Source: an uncultured Clostridium sp.
GTDB taxonomy: Bacteria > Bacillota > Clostridia > Lachnospirales > Lachnospiraceae
Direction of reading: 5' to 3'
DNA length: 5,738 nt
Assembly: GCA_900544905.1 (NCBI GenBank)
Contig: UQXF01000135.1
Coordinates: 1-5,738, forward strand
The notes under the pieces were generated by a model. That model saw nothing but the letters and a program-made list of their open reading frames with translations, had not been told where the DNA came from and did not search any database. Below, one piece after another: positions 1 through 5,705 of this stretch (positions are counted from its first letter, which is position 1; each line of letters begins with the position of its first letter). Both the position numbers and the translations under genes were made by a program.

Positions 1-7
1 AACATAT

Positions 8-59
8 TTGTTACATTTGTACAACGCAGGCTTTCAAAAAATGAGTTTCGCAATTGCCT
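8..59 (+). repeat. Left copy of a ~52-bp inverted repeat flanking the locus
   Basis: The 17-bp core at 43-59 (GAGTTTCGCAATTGCCT) recurs on the opposite strand at 5653-5669 with 16 of 17 matches. Similarity continues outward to position 8, giving about 39 of 52 matches by hand alignment with one gap. The outer end holds TTGT at 8-11 and ACAA at 21-24, separated by 9 bases, and the same arrangement is kept in the other copy. The core contains the 8-bp palindrome GCAATTGC. The element lies directly upstream of the GH1 ribosome binding site, so it could also be regulatory. Whether it is a dispersed intergenic repeat, a terminal repeat of an element or a protein binding site cannot be decided here. 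Confidence 0.6.
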
Positions 60-61
60 GT

Positions 62-67
62 TAGAAT
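62..67 (+). promoter_or_regulatory. Weak candidate -10 box for the GH1 gene
   Basis: TAGAAT matches the TATAAT consensus at 5 of 6 positions and would give a leader of about 25 nt before the ATG at 95. The hexamer at the expected -35 place (39-44) is poor, so the real promoter may use an activator or lie left of the window. Confidence 0.22.
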
Positions 68-94
68 TAATCAATTTGAAAGGAGCAGGAATAT

Positions 95-1537
95 ATGAAT
101 ACATTTCGCAAGGATTTTTTATGGGGCGGCGCCACCGCAGCAAACCAGTATGAAGGTGCATGGGATGTGGACGGCAAGGGACCTTCCGTATCAGATATGT
201 GTACCAACGGTTCCCACACCACTCCAAAACGTGTGACAAGAGAGTTTGAGGAGGGTACGCTGTACCCGAGCCGGGAGGCGACAGATTTTTACCATCACTA
301 TGCAGAGGATATTGCCCTTGCGGCAGAGATGGGCTTTAAATGCTTCCGCATGTCCATAGCATGGACCAGAATTTTCCCAACGGGTATGGAAAAGGAGCCG
401 AATGAGGCAGGACTTGCCTTTTATGATAAGGTGTTTGACGAGTGCCGGAAGTATGGTATTGAGCCGCTGGTTACCATTTCCCATTATGAAATGCCTTATG
501 CACTGGTTGAGAAGTGTAACGGATGGGAAGGCAGGGAATGTATTGAATATTATATGAACTACTGCAAGGCGATATTTGAGCGGTATAAAGATAAGGTGAC
601 ATACTGGCTCACCTTTAATGAGATTAACTCCGGAACCATGCCTATGGGTGCTGTATTGTCACTGGGAACAATCAAGGGTTACAGCGGCTCTGTAATGGAG
701 GTTCCGGATAATCCACAGGTCCGCTTCCAGGCACTGCATCATCAGTTTGTGGCAAGTGCCATGGCTGTAAAATATGCCCATGATAACTATCCGCAGTTTA
801 AGATGGGAAATATGTGTATTTTTGCTACCATGTATCCGTACACCTGCAATCCGGATGATGTGATTGAGACACAGAAGCAGATGCAGATGATGAACTGGTT
901 TACCTCTGATATTCATGTGAGAGGATATTATCCGTCTTATTCCGAGCGGTTCTTTGAGGAGAACAACATTGTAATTAAGAAGGAAGACGGAGATGACGAG
1001 ATTCTCAAAAACGGCACCGTGGACTTCTACACCTTCAGCTACTACATGACGAACTGTGTTTCCACAGACCCGGAGGTGGCAGCAAATTCCAGTGGCAACC
1101 TGATGGGCGGAGTGAAGAATCCATATCTGAAGGCAAGCGACTGGGGCTGGCAGATTGACCCGAAGGGACTCCGCTATACCTTAAATGAGCTTTACGGACG
1201 TTACCAGATTCCGCTTATGGTGGTGGAAAATGGACTTGGGGCCTACGATAAGCTGGAGGAGGACGGAAGCATTCATGACAGCTACCGTATTGATTATTTA
1301 AGAGAGCATATCCGGGAAATGAAAGAGGCTGTCAAGGATGGTGTGGATTTGATGGGCTATACTCCTTGGGGCTGGATTGATGTGGTGAGTGCTTCCACCG
1401 GTGAGATGGCAAAGCGTTACGGCTTTGTTTATGTAGATAAGTATGATGACGGAACCGGTGATTTGGGCAGAAGAAGAAAGGATTCCTTCTATTGGTATAA
1501 AAAGGTAATCGCATCTAACGGTGAAAACCTGGATTAA
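95..1537 (+). CDS. 6-phospho-β-glucosidase, glycoside hydrolase family 1
   Basis: This cytoplasmic enzyme hydrolyses 6-phospho-β-glucosides delivered by a PTS to glucose-6-phosphate plus the aglycone or sugar. The 480 residues match the normal GH1 length. The N-terminus has the family signature FLWGGATAANQYEG (about residues 8-21). The acid/base glutamate is E176 in TFNE, and the nucleophile is E378 in VVENGLG. Near the C-terminus, S432 (or S434), K440 and Y442 in SASTGEMAKRYGF fit the serine-lysine-tyrosine phosphate-binding loop of phospho-glycosidases, which supports a phosphorylated substrate over a free one. The start is set by AAAGGAG at 79-85, nine bases before the ATG. The PTS permease in the same locus supports the role. 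Exact substrate (cellobiose, salicin, arbutin, gentiobiose) is not readable; a phospho-β-galactosidase is less likely next to a bgl-type permease. Naming it bglA or bglC would be arbitrary. Confidence 0.93.
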   Translation: MNTFRKDFLWGGATAANQYEGAWDVDGKGPSVSDMCTNGSHTTPKRVTREFEEGTLYPSREATDFYHHYAEDIALAAEMGFKCFRMSIAWTRIFPTGMEKEPNEAGLAFYDKVFDECRKYGIEPLVTISHYEMPYALVEKCNGWEGRECIEYYMNYCKAIFERYKDKVTYWLTFNEINSGTMPMGAVLSLGTIKGYSGSVMEVPDNPQVRFQALHHQFVASAMAVKYAHDNYPQFKMGNMCIFATMYPYTCNPDDVIETQKQMQMMNWFTSDIHVRGYYPSYSERFFEENNIVIKKEDGDDEILKNGTVDFYTFSYYMTNCVSTDPEVAANSSGNLMGGVKNPYLKASDWGWQIDPKGLRYTLNELYGRYQIPLMVVENGLGAYDKLEEDGSIHDSYRIDYLREHIREMKEAVKDGVDLMGYTPWGWIDVVSASTGEMAKRYGFVYVDKYDDGTGDLGRRRKDSFYWYKKVIASNGENLD

Positions 1538-1555
1538 TTCTATATTATAATTATA

Positions 1556-1584
1556 TTGATTCTTAGTGTATTTACAGATAAAAT
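1556..1584 (+). promoter_or_regulatory. Candidate promoter before the HAD phosphatase gene
   Basis: TTGATT at 1556-1561 and TAAAAT at 1579-1584 are separated by exactly 17 bp, matching the -35 and -10 consensus at 4 and 5 of 6 positions. The leader would be about 25 nt. The 79-bp gap has no GC-rich hairpin and no terminator, so read-through from the GH1 gene is also expected. A/T-rich sequence makes chance matches likely. Confidence 0.33.
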
Positions 1585-1616
1585 GAGAGATATTTGATAT
1601 AGAAAGCAGGTGTGAT

Positions 1617-2450
1617 ATGGGTAAAATTATCTTTCTGGATGTGGACGGAACACTGGTGGACTATGAAAACCGGATTCCGGATTCTGCGGTAACGGCAATC
1701 CGCCGTGCAAGGGAAAAGGGTCACAGGGTATATGTCTGCACCGGCAGAAGCAAGGCAGAAATGCAGTCTGATTTATGGGAAATCGGACTGGACGGAATGA
1801 TTGGTGGAAACGGAAGCTATGTAGAGGATAACGGACATGTGGTAATGCATCAGCTGATTACACTGGAGCAGTGTACGGAGATTGTGGACTGGCTTCACGA
1901 CAGAGGACTGGAATTTTATCTGGAAAGCAACAACGGGCTGTTTGCCAGTGAGAATTTTGAGACCAGAGGAGAGCCGGTTATACGGGAATACAGTAAGAGA
2001 AAGAACAGACCCGGAGCCGAAAAAATGACAGTCCGGGAGACCTTTGTGGGAATGGAGTTTGGCGGAAAGCTGTACAGGGATGATGTGAACAAAATCAGCT
2101 ATATTCTGGACAGCTATCAGGATTTTCTGGATACGAAGGCTCATTTTCCCAACATGCAGAACGGTACATGGGGCGGAAAAGGGGAAGAGGCATTGTTTGG
2201 CGATTTGGGTGTAAAAGATATTACCAAAGCGAATGCCATTGACCATTTACTGTCTTATCTTGGAGCAGACAGAAAGGACACTATAGCCTTTGGGGATGCA
2301 AAGATAGATATCCCTATGTTGGAGTACTGTGCCTATGGAGTTGCCATGGGAAATGGCGGACCGGAGATTAAGGAAATGGCAGATTATATTACCGGGGATG
2401 TGGAACAGGATGGACTTTATAATGCCTTTGTCCGGCTGGGACTGATATAA
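1617..2450 (+). CDS. Cof-type HAD-IIB family sugar-phosphate phosphatase
   Basis: This is a soluble haloacid-dehalogenase phosphohydrolase of the Cof/YidA type, a family that mostly removes phosphate from sugar phosphates and related small metabolites with Mg2+. All four catalytic motifs are present. Motif I is DVDGT with nucleophile D8 and acid D10; motif II is T42 in VCTGRS; motif III is K204 in DITKA; motif IV is GDAKIDIPML with D227 and D231 binding metal. The IIB cap lies between motifs II and III (about residues 80-190). The 277-residue length is typical and the gene looks intact. The start follows AGGTG at 1608-1612 with a short 4-base spacer. Its place between the GH1 enzyme and the regulator suggests that it handles a phosphosugar from the same pathway, perhaps to relieve sugar-phosphate stress, but the substrate is not shown by the sequence. 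Confidence 0.9.
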   Translation: MGKIIFLDVDGTLVDYENRIPDSAVTAIRRAREKGHRVYVCTGRSKAEMQSDLWEIGLDGMIGGNGSYVEDNGHVVMHQLITLEQCTEIVDWLHDRGLEFYLESNNGLFASENFETRGEPVIREYSKRKNRPGAEKMTVRETFVGMEFGGKLYRDDVNKISYILDSYQDFLDTKAHFPNMQNGTWGGKGEEALFGDLGVKDITKANAIDHLLSYLGADRKDTIAFGDAKIDIPMLEYCAYGVAMGNGGPEIKEMADYITGDVEQDGLYNAFVRLGLI

Positions 2451-2481
2451 GATAAGCCTGGGTTTTAAAGTCAGGCTTGTC
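2451..2481 (+). promoter_or_regulatory. Hairpin after the HAD gene overlapping the regulator's -35 box
   Basis: GATAAGCCTG at 2451-2460 pairs with CAGGCTTGTC at 2472-2481, giving 10 pairs with one T·G wobble around an 11-base loop. It begins right after the HAD stop codon. No T-tract follows, so it is not a standard intrinsic terminator. It may protect a 3' end, weakly attenuate read-through, or as DNA be an operator, since its right arm contains the TTGTCA hexamer of the next promoter. Confidence 0.5.
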
Positions 2482-2505
2482 ACCCAATATTGTATTTGAT
2501 AAAAT
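2477..2505 (+). promoter_or_regulatory. Candidate promoter of the RpiR-family regulator gene
   Basis: TTGTCA at 2477-2482 and TAAAAT at 2500-2505 are each one base from consensus and are separated by exactly 17 bp. Transcription would start near 2512 and leave a leader of roughly 70 nt. This suggests that the regulator can be expressed apart from the upstream enzymes. The -35 box lies in the right arm of the preceding hairpin. Confidence 0.5.
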
Positions 2506-2579
2506 AATATTAGCTTTGTTAAACGGTTATATTAGAGAGGTCAGGATTTGGAGACAAGAATAATATTGGGGGATATACT

Positions 2580-3374
2580 ATGCTGTTGTTAAAGGAAATG
2601 AAAGAGGTACAGGGGCTGACAGAGCGGGAGCAGGATATCTGCAATTATATTTTAGAGCACCCGGAACAAATTGCGGTGCTGTCATCAAGGGAACTGGGAC
2701 ATGCAACATATACCAGTGCAGCATCCGTTACAAGGTTCTGCCAGAAAATGGGCTGCAAGGGATATCCGGATTTCCGGCTCCGTTTTGTCAGTGAATTAAA
2801 GCTTTCAGATGCAAAGGCAGAGGAAAAGATACAGATTGAGGAACGGGAAAATGTTGTTTCGATGGTAAATAAGGTCAGCGAGCTGGAGCGGAAGGCAGTG
2901 GAGGAGACAAGAAAGGCATTGTCGCTGGAGCAGATGATACGGATTGGGAAAATGATTCATCAGGCGGAATGTATTGACTTTTATGTTTATGACCTGAATG
3001 TACATCTGGCGCAATATGGATGCAGCCAGTTCCTGCACGCAGGAAAAATGGCGTATACCTATATTGCCACCAATGTGCAACAGCTCCATGCCCTGATTCC
3101 AAAGGAGAAGCATTTAGCCATTGTTATCAGCCATACCGGTGAAAATTCCAGGCTGGGAGAAATTATCCGGACCTTGAAAAGGAAGAAAACAAAGGTGATT
3201 GTGATTTCCTCTTATAAGAATCGTACCCTGTCCGGCATGGGCGATGAATTTCTGTATGCTGCCGGCTCAGAGGGAATGGAGGAATTCTGGACTGCCATGT
3301 TTTTTTCAGCGGTAAAATATCTGCTGGATATTAGTTTGGTATGGAATTTAGTGCCAGTTATGAGGAAAATATGA
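2580..3374 (+). CDS. RpiR/MurR-family transcriptional regulator, apparently frameshifted near the C-terminus
   Basis: This DNA-binding regulator has an N-terminal RpiR helix-turn-helix (about residues 1-77, including LTEREQDICNYILEHP and TSAASVTRFCQKMGCKGYPDF). A SIS sugar-phosphate sensing domain follows (about residues 107-245, with the characteristic VISHTGENSRLGEII turn). Members usually sense phosphosugars and control adjacent sugar operons, so the target here is probably the permease promoter. The start follows GGGGGA at 2568-2573, six bases before the ATG. The frame ends at residue 264 after an atypical LVWNLVPVMRKI. A one-base insertion in the T-run at 3335-3337 would instead yield a 287-residue protein ending at 3442, with a family-like acidic helical tail. 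The DNA-binding domain and most of the SIS domain are intact, so residual activity is possible. The frameshift may be a real mutation or a sequencing error. Confidence 0.88.
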   Translation: MLLLKEMKEVQGLTEREQDICNYILEHPEQIAVLSSRELGHATYTSAASVTRFCQKMGCKGYPDFRLRFVSELKLSDAKAEEKIQIEERENVVSMVNKVSELERKAVEETRKALSLEQMIRIGKMIHQAECIDFYVYDLNVHLAQYGCSQFLHAGKMAYTYIATNVQQLHALIPKEKHLAIVISHTGENSRLGEIIRTLKRKKTKVIVISSYKNRTLSGMGDEFLYAAGSEGMEEFWTAMFFSAVKYLLDISLVWNLVPVMRKI

Positions 3375-3442
3375 AGCTCAATGAGGAATATGAAAAAATT
3401 GGAGCAGAAAAGCTGTGGGCATTGTCAGCTGATATAAAATAA
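3335..3442 (+). pseudogene. Out-of-frame C-terminal tail of the RpiR-family regulator
   Basis: Read in the -1 frame from TTT at 3335, the sequence encodes 35 residues beginning FGMEFSASYEENMKLNEEY and ending LWALSADIK, with a stop at 3440-3442. Joined to residue 252 of the upstream frame, this gives DIS-FGMEF, which reads like a normal RpiR C-terminal helix. Upstream of 3335 this frame meets a TAG at 3332-3334. No ribosome binding site precedes the ATG at 3341, so independent translation is unlikely. The terminator at 3459 starts 16 bases after this stop, as expected if 3442 is the ancestral gene end. The match to family tails is from memory of the family and not an alignment. Confidence 0.75.
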
Positions 3443-3458
3443 TAAGAGCATCACGACG

Positions 3459-3484
3459 AAAACTGTTGCTTTTTGATAAATGGG
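3459..3484 (+). repeat. Direct repeat copy 1 (23 of 26 identical to 3648-3673)
   Basis: AAAACTGTTG, then one base, then TTTTTGATA, and a short weaker end occur here and again 189 bp downstream, with mismatches only at positions 11, 21 and 24 of the 26. This copy forms the 5' arm and part of the loop of the terminator. Confidence 0.7.
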
Positions 3485-3524
3485 ATTATACAAATCCTGT
3501 TTGTTAAATGGCAGCAGTTTTTTT
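3459..3524 (+). terminator. Rho-independent terminator after the regulator gene
   Basis: AAAACTGTTGC at 3459-3469 pairs with GCAGCAGTTTT at 3511-3521, giving 11 pairs with one T·G wobble. The 3' arm runs into seven Ts at 3518-3524. The long 41-base interior holds a second small stem, GGATT at 3483-3487 with AATCC at 3493-3497. It separates the regulator transcript from the permease promoter, so the permease is probably an independent unit or depends on partial read-through. Its 5' arm belongs to a 26-bp segment repeated at the permease promoter. Confidence 0.75.
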
Positions 3525-3569
3525 ATGGGAAAATGTATTCAGGGCAAGAATGCTTTGTGCGGCAGCTTT

Positions 3570-3584
3570 TGAAACATTGTTTCA
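3570..3584. promoter_or_regulatory. Perfect palindrome, candidate regulator operator
   Basis: TGAAACA-T-TGTTTCA is a perfect 7+1+7 inverted repeat about 60 bp upstream of the permease -35 box. The left half with its leading Ts (TTTTGAAACA, 3567-3576) recurs exactly at 3610-3619, 43 bp away or about four helical turns. This suits a dimeric or tetrameric repressor such as the adjacent RpiR-family protein. A catabolite-control cre site is less likely because the central CG is missing. The assignment to RpiR is inference. Confidence 0.5.
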
Positions 3585-3609
3585 TAAAAACAGGATAAAT
3601 AAAAATTTT

Positions 3610-3640
3610 TTTTGAAACAGGCTGCCAGCCTTTCCCAAAA
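3610..3640. promoter_or_regulatory. Imperfect 31-bp palindrome abutting the permease promoter
   Basis: Centred on 3625, 12 of 15 base pairs are symmetric: TTTTG pairs with CAAAA at the ends and AGGCTG with CAGCCT around the centre. It ends three bases before the candidate -35 box, a position suited to an activator or to a repressor that blocks polymerase. Its left half repeats TTTTGAAACA of the upstream palindrome. No T-tract follows, so it is not read as a terminator. Confidence 0.45.
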
Positions 3641-3643
3641 TGG

Positions 3644-3671
3644 TTGTAAAACTGTTGATTTTTGATATATT
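3644..3671 (+). promoter_or_regulatory. Candidate promoter of the PTS permease gene
   Basis: TTGTAA at 3644-3649 and TATATT at 3666-3671 are spaced by 16 bp. A TG at 3663-3664 placed one base before the -10 makes an extended -10, common in Gram-positive promoters. The start would be near 3678, leaving a leader of about 70 nt. It lies downstream of the terminator and the two palindromes, as a regulated promoter would. Confidence 0.58.
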
Positions 3672-3673
3672 GG
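3648..3673 (+). repeat. Direct repeat copy 2, spanning the permease promoter spacer and -10
   Basis: This is the second copy of the 26-bp segment at 3459-3484 (23 of 26 identical). It covers the end of the -35 box, the spacer and the extended -10. The changes relative to copy 1 include A to T at 3668 and G to T at 3671, both improving the -10 match here. Confidence 0.7.
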
Positions 3674-3747
3674 TAACACTAAGAAGTATATGAGGGACTT
3701 GAAAACCGCGGAAAAGGAACTTCATAAAATGAAAGGAGTGTTTATTC

Positions 3748-5628
3748 ATGGCTCAGGTAAGAGATTATGAAAAGTTAGCAGGAGACATTATCAATGCTGT
3801 TGGTGGAGAAGGCAACATTGTAAATGTAACACACTGTGCTACCAGATTGAGACTGGTTTTAAAAGAGACACCGGGGGATGCAAATGCAAAGGTTTCAGAG
3901 ATGCCGGGTGTTATTACAGTAGTAGAGAATAGCGGACAGTTCCAGGTTGTAATCGGAACCCATGCAAAGGATGTATATGGCTACGCTGCCCAGACACTGA
4001 ATTTAGGTGAGAATGGCGGGGAGGAGGACGCACCGAAGCAGGGTATTGTCAACCGGATTATCGCCACCATGTCAGCGGTGTTTGCACCATTTGTTTATAT
4101 ACTGGCAGCAGCAGGTATTTTACAGGGCTGTCTGATTATTATTAATTTGTTTGCACCGCAATTTGCAGAGACAGGAACATATGAGGTGTTAAGCTTAATG
4201 TCATGGGCGCCATTTACATTTTTACCGATTTTTATTGCGGTAACGGCTTCCAAGCATTTTAAATGTAATACGTATATTGCGCTGGCATGCTGCAGTGCAC
4301 TGGTCAGTTCATCCCTATCCGATATTGCGGCAAGGGTTGCAGAGGGAGAGACCATTAAGTTTCTCGGCTTGTCCTTGTCTGAGACAACATATACCTCTTC
4401 GGTATTGCCACCGCTTTTGCTGGTATGGGTATTGTCCTACCTGGAGCGGTTTTTGGAGAAGCATCTGCCGGATGCGGTAAAGGCGTTATTTACACCGTTC
4501 CTTTGTCTGGTAATCATGGTGCCGCTTACCGTACTTGCAATCGGACCGGTTTCTACCGGCGCTGCAAATGCAATTGCAAACGGATATAACGTATTAGTTA
4601 AGGTTGCACCTCCGCTGGCAGCGGCAATTATCGGTGGTGTATGGCAGGTTGTGGTTATCTTTGGTGTCCACTGGGGCGTCACACCGATGGTTATGGCGAA
4701 TTTTGCCAATCAGGGATATGATTCCTTCCAGGCATTCCAGACCTGTGCAGTTTGTGCACAGATGGCAGCAGCATTTGGTGTTTTCTTAAAGACAAGAAAT
4801 AAAGAGATGAAGGGTGTTGCTTTATCAGCAGGTATTACCGGTATTTTTGGTATCACAGAGCCAGCTATTTATGGTGTAACCCTGCGGTTTAAGAAGCCTT
4901 TTATCTGCGGCTGTATTGCCGGTGGCGTTGGTGCGGTTGTGGCAAGCTTCTTTAATTCCGTATATTATGCATATGCAGGTCTCCCAAGCCTGTTAACGGT
5001 AGTAAATGCCATTAATAAGGATAACATGACACCATTTATCGGAGAGGCGATTGGTCTGGCAATCTCGATTATCGGTGCAATTGTTCTTGTTCAGATTGTG
5101 GGCTTTGATGACCCGGGCATGGAAAAGGTTGAGGCAGCAGGCGCAGATACAGACACAGGAAATGTAGCGATAGAAGCTTCCCGAAATGTTGCAAGCCCGG
5201 TTACTGGAACTGTGGTTGCTTTATCTGATGTAAAGGATGAGGTATTTTCAAGTGAGGCAATGGGTAAGGGTGCAGCCATTGAGCCGGAGGAAGGAAAAGT
5301 CGTTGCACCATTTGATGGTAAGATTGTAAGCCTCTTGGACAGCCACCATGCAGTTGGCATTGAGGGTGACAACCATATAGAAATTTTGATACATGTAGGT
5401 ATGGACACTGTGAAATTAGAGGGTAAACATTTTACTGCGCATGTCAAAGAAGGCGATATGGTGAAGAAGGGTGATTTACTGATTGAGTTTGATATAGAAG
5501 CAATCAGGGAAAAGGGATATCCTGTTACAACCCCGGTGGTTGTAACCAATACCGATGAGTTTGAGGATGTGGCAGTGATGGCATCCGGTGCTGTAAAGGC
5601 AGGAGATGAGCTGTTAGAGGTTCGATAA
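3748..5628 (+). CDS. PTS β-glucoside-family transporter, fused enzyme IIBCA
   Basis: This inner-membrane permease imports and phosphorylates a β-glucoside using phosphate passed from HPr. The domain order is IIB-IIC-IIA in 626 residues, normal for BglF/BglP-type proteins. IIB (about residues 1-80) carries phosphorylated C30 in THCATRLRL. IIC (about 100-455) has multiple hydrophobic segments and the signature GITEPAIYGV at 368-377. IIA (about 485-626) has H549 in ILIHVGMDTV as the phospho-histidine and H534, 15 residues earlier, matching the partner histidine spacing of the IIA-Glc fold. All catalytic residues are present and no break is seen. The start follows AAAGGAG at 3732-3738, nine bases before the ATG. 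Linkage with a phospho-β-glucosidase supports a β-glucoside over sucrose or trehalose, which related IIBCA proteins also take up. Confidence 0.93.
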   Translation: MAQVRDYEKLAGDIINAVGGEGNIVNVTHCATRLRLVLKETPGDANAKVSEMPGVITVVENSGQFQVVIGTHAKDVYGYAAQTLNLGENGGEEDAPKQGIVNRIIATMSAVFAPFVYILAAAGILQGCLIIINLFAPQFAETGTYEVLSLMSWAPFTFLPIFIAVTASKHFKCNTYIALACCSALVSSSLSDIAARVAEGETIKFLGLSLSETTYTSSVLPPLLLVWVLSYLERFLEKHLPDAVKALFTPFLCLVIMVPLTVLAIGPVSTGAANAIANGYNVLVKVAPPLAAAIIGGVWQVVVIFGVHWGVTPMVMANFANQGYDSFQAFQTCAVCAQMAAAFGVFLKTRNKEMKGVALSAGITGIFGITEPAIYGVTLRFKKPFICGCIAGGVGAVVASFFNSVYYAYAGLPSLLTVVNAINKDNMTPFIGEAIGLAISIIGAIVLVQIVGFDDPGMEKVEAAGADTDTGNVAIEASRNVASPVTGTVVALSDVKDEVFSSEAMGKGAAIEPEEGKVVAPFDGKIVSLLDSHHAVGIEGDNHIEILIHVGMDTVKLEGKHFTAHVKEGDMVKKGDLLIEFDIEAIREKGYPVTTPVVVTNTDEFEDVAVMASGAVKAGDELLEVR

Positions 5629-5631
5629 TCA

Positions 5632-5673
5632 TAGAGTGCTGAAAATGCAGTTAGGTAATTGCGAAACTCTCTA
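5632..5673 (+). terminator. Possible 3' hairpin after the permease gene
   Basis: AGAGT at 5633-5637 can pair with ACTCT at 5666-5670, enclosing an inner stem GCAGTT (5647-5652) with AATTGC (5657-5662) and a four-base AGGT loop. Only a broken run (ATTTTC) follows, so termination would be weak. The right half is part of the inverted repeat, so the fold may be incidental. Confidence 0.3.
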
Positions 5674-5705
5674 TTTTCAAAAGCATAGTTGTGCAAAATA
5701 AACAA
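5653..5705 (-). repeat. Right copy of the ~52-bp inverted repeat flanking the locus
   Basis: On the minus strand this reads as the left-edge element, with a core at 5653-5669 differing by one base (AGGTAATTGCGAAACTC here). The outer TTGT (5689-5692) and ACAA (5702-5705) with a 9-base gap are conserved, extended here to a 6-bp AGTTGT/ACAACT stem. The two copies point toward each other and bracket about 5.6 kb holding all four genes. The remaining bases to the window end (5706-5738) show nothing recognisable. Confidence 0.6.

Larger units (their letters stand above)
3443..3747. other. Intergenic control region between the regulator and the permease
   Basis: This roughly 305-base stretch has no credible gene. 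It contains a terminator (3459-3524), a perfect 15-bp palindrome (3570-3584), an imperfect 31-bp palindrome (3610-3640), a promoter (3644-3671) and a leader with a strong ribosome binding site (3732-3738). No hairpin-plus-T-tract lies between the promoter and the permease start, so transcript antitermination is not indicated. A CCGCGG hexamer at 3706-3711 lies in the leader with no known role here. Confidence 0.7.

Noticed and set aside
1538..1555. TATAAT at 1546-1551 as the -10 of a HAD-gene promoter
   Set aside because: The -10 is perfect, but the hexamer at the right distance upstream is GAAAAC, a poor -35. The pair at 1556-1584 fits better.
2451..2481. Reading the hairpin after the HAD gene as an intrinsic terminator
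   Set aside because: The stem is good, but no T-tract follows, so it is reported only as a hairpin.
3610..3640. Reading the GC-rich palindrome as a terminator
   Set aside because: Only three Ts follow it on the + strand and no immediate T-run follows on the minus strand. It abuts a promoter, so an operator role fits better.
3699..3716. cre-like catabolite-control site around TGAAAACCGCGG
   Set aside because: The central CG and the right half do not fit the cre consensus spacing, and only the left half resembles it.
3672..3747. Search for a LicT/BglG-type antiterminator RNA target in the permease leader
   Set aside because: No hairpin followed by a T-tract lies between the promoter and the start codon, and no antiterminator gene is in the window. 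The regulator present is of the DNA-binding RpiR type.
3690..3770. Possible 26-residue leader peptide overlapping the permease start
   Set aside because: Only a weak purine run precedes its ATG, and it overlaps the permease frame. There is no sign of an attenuator hairpin in the leader.
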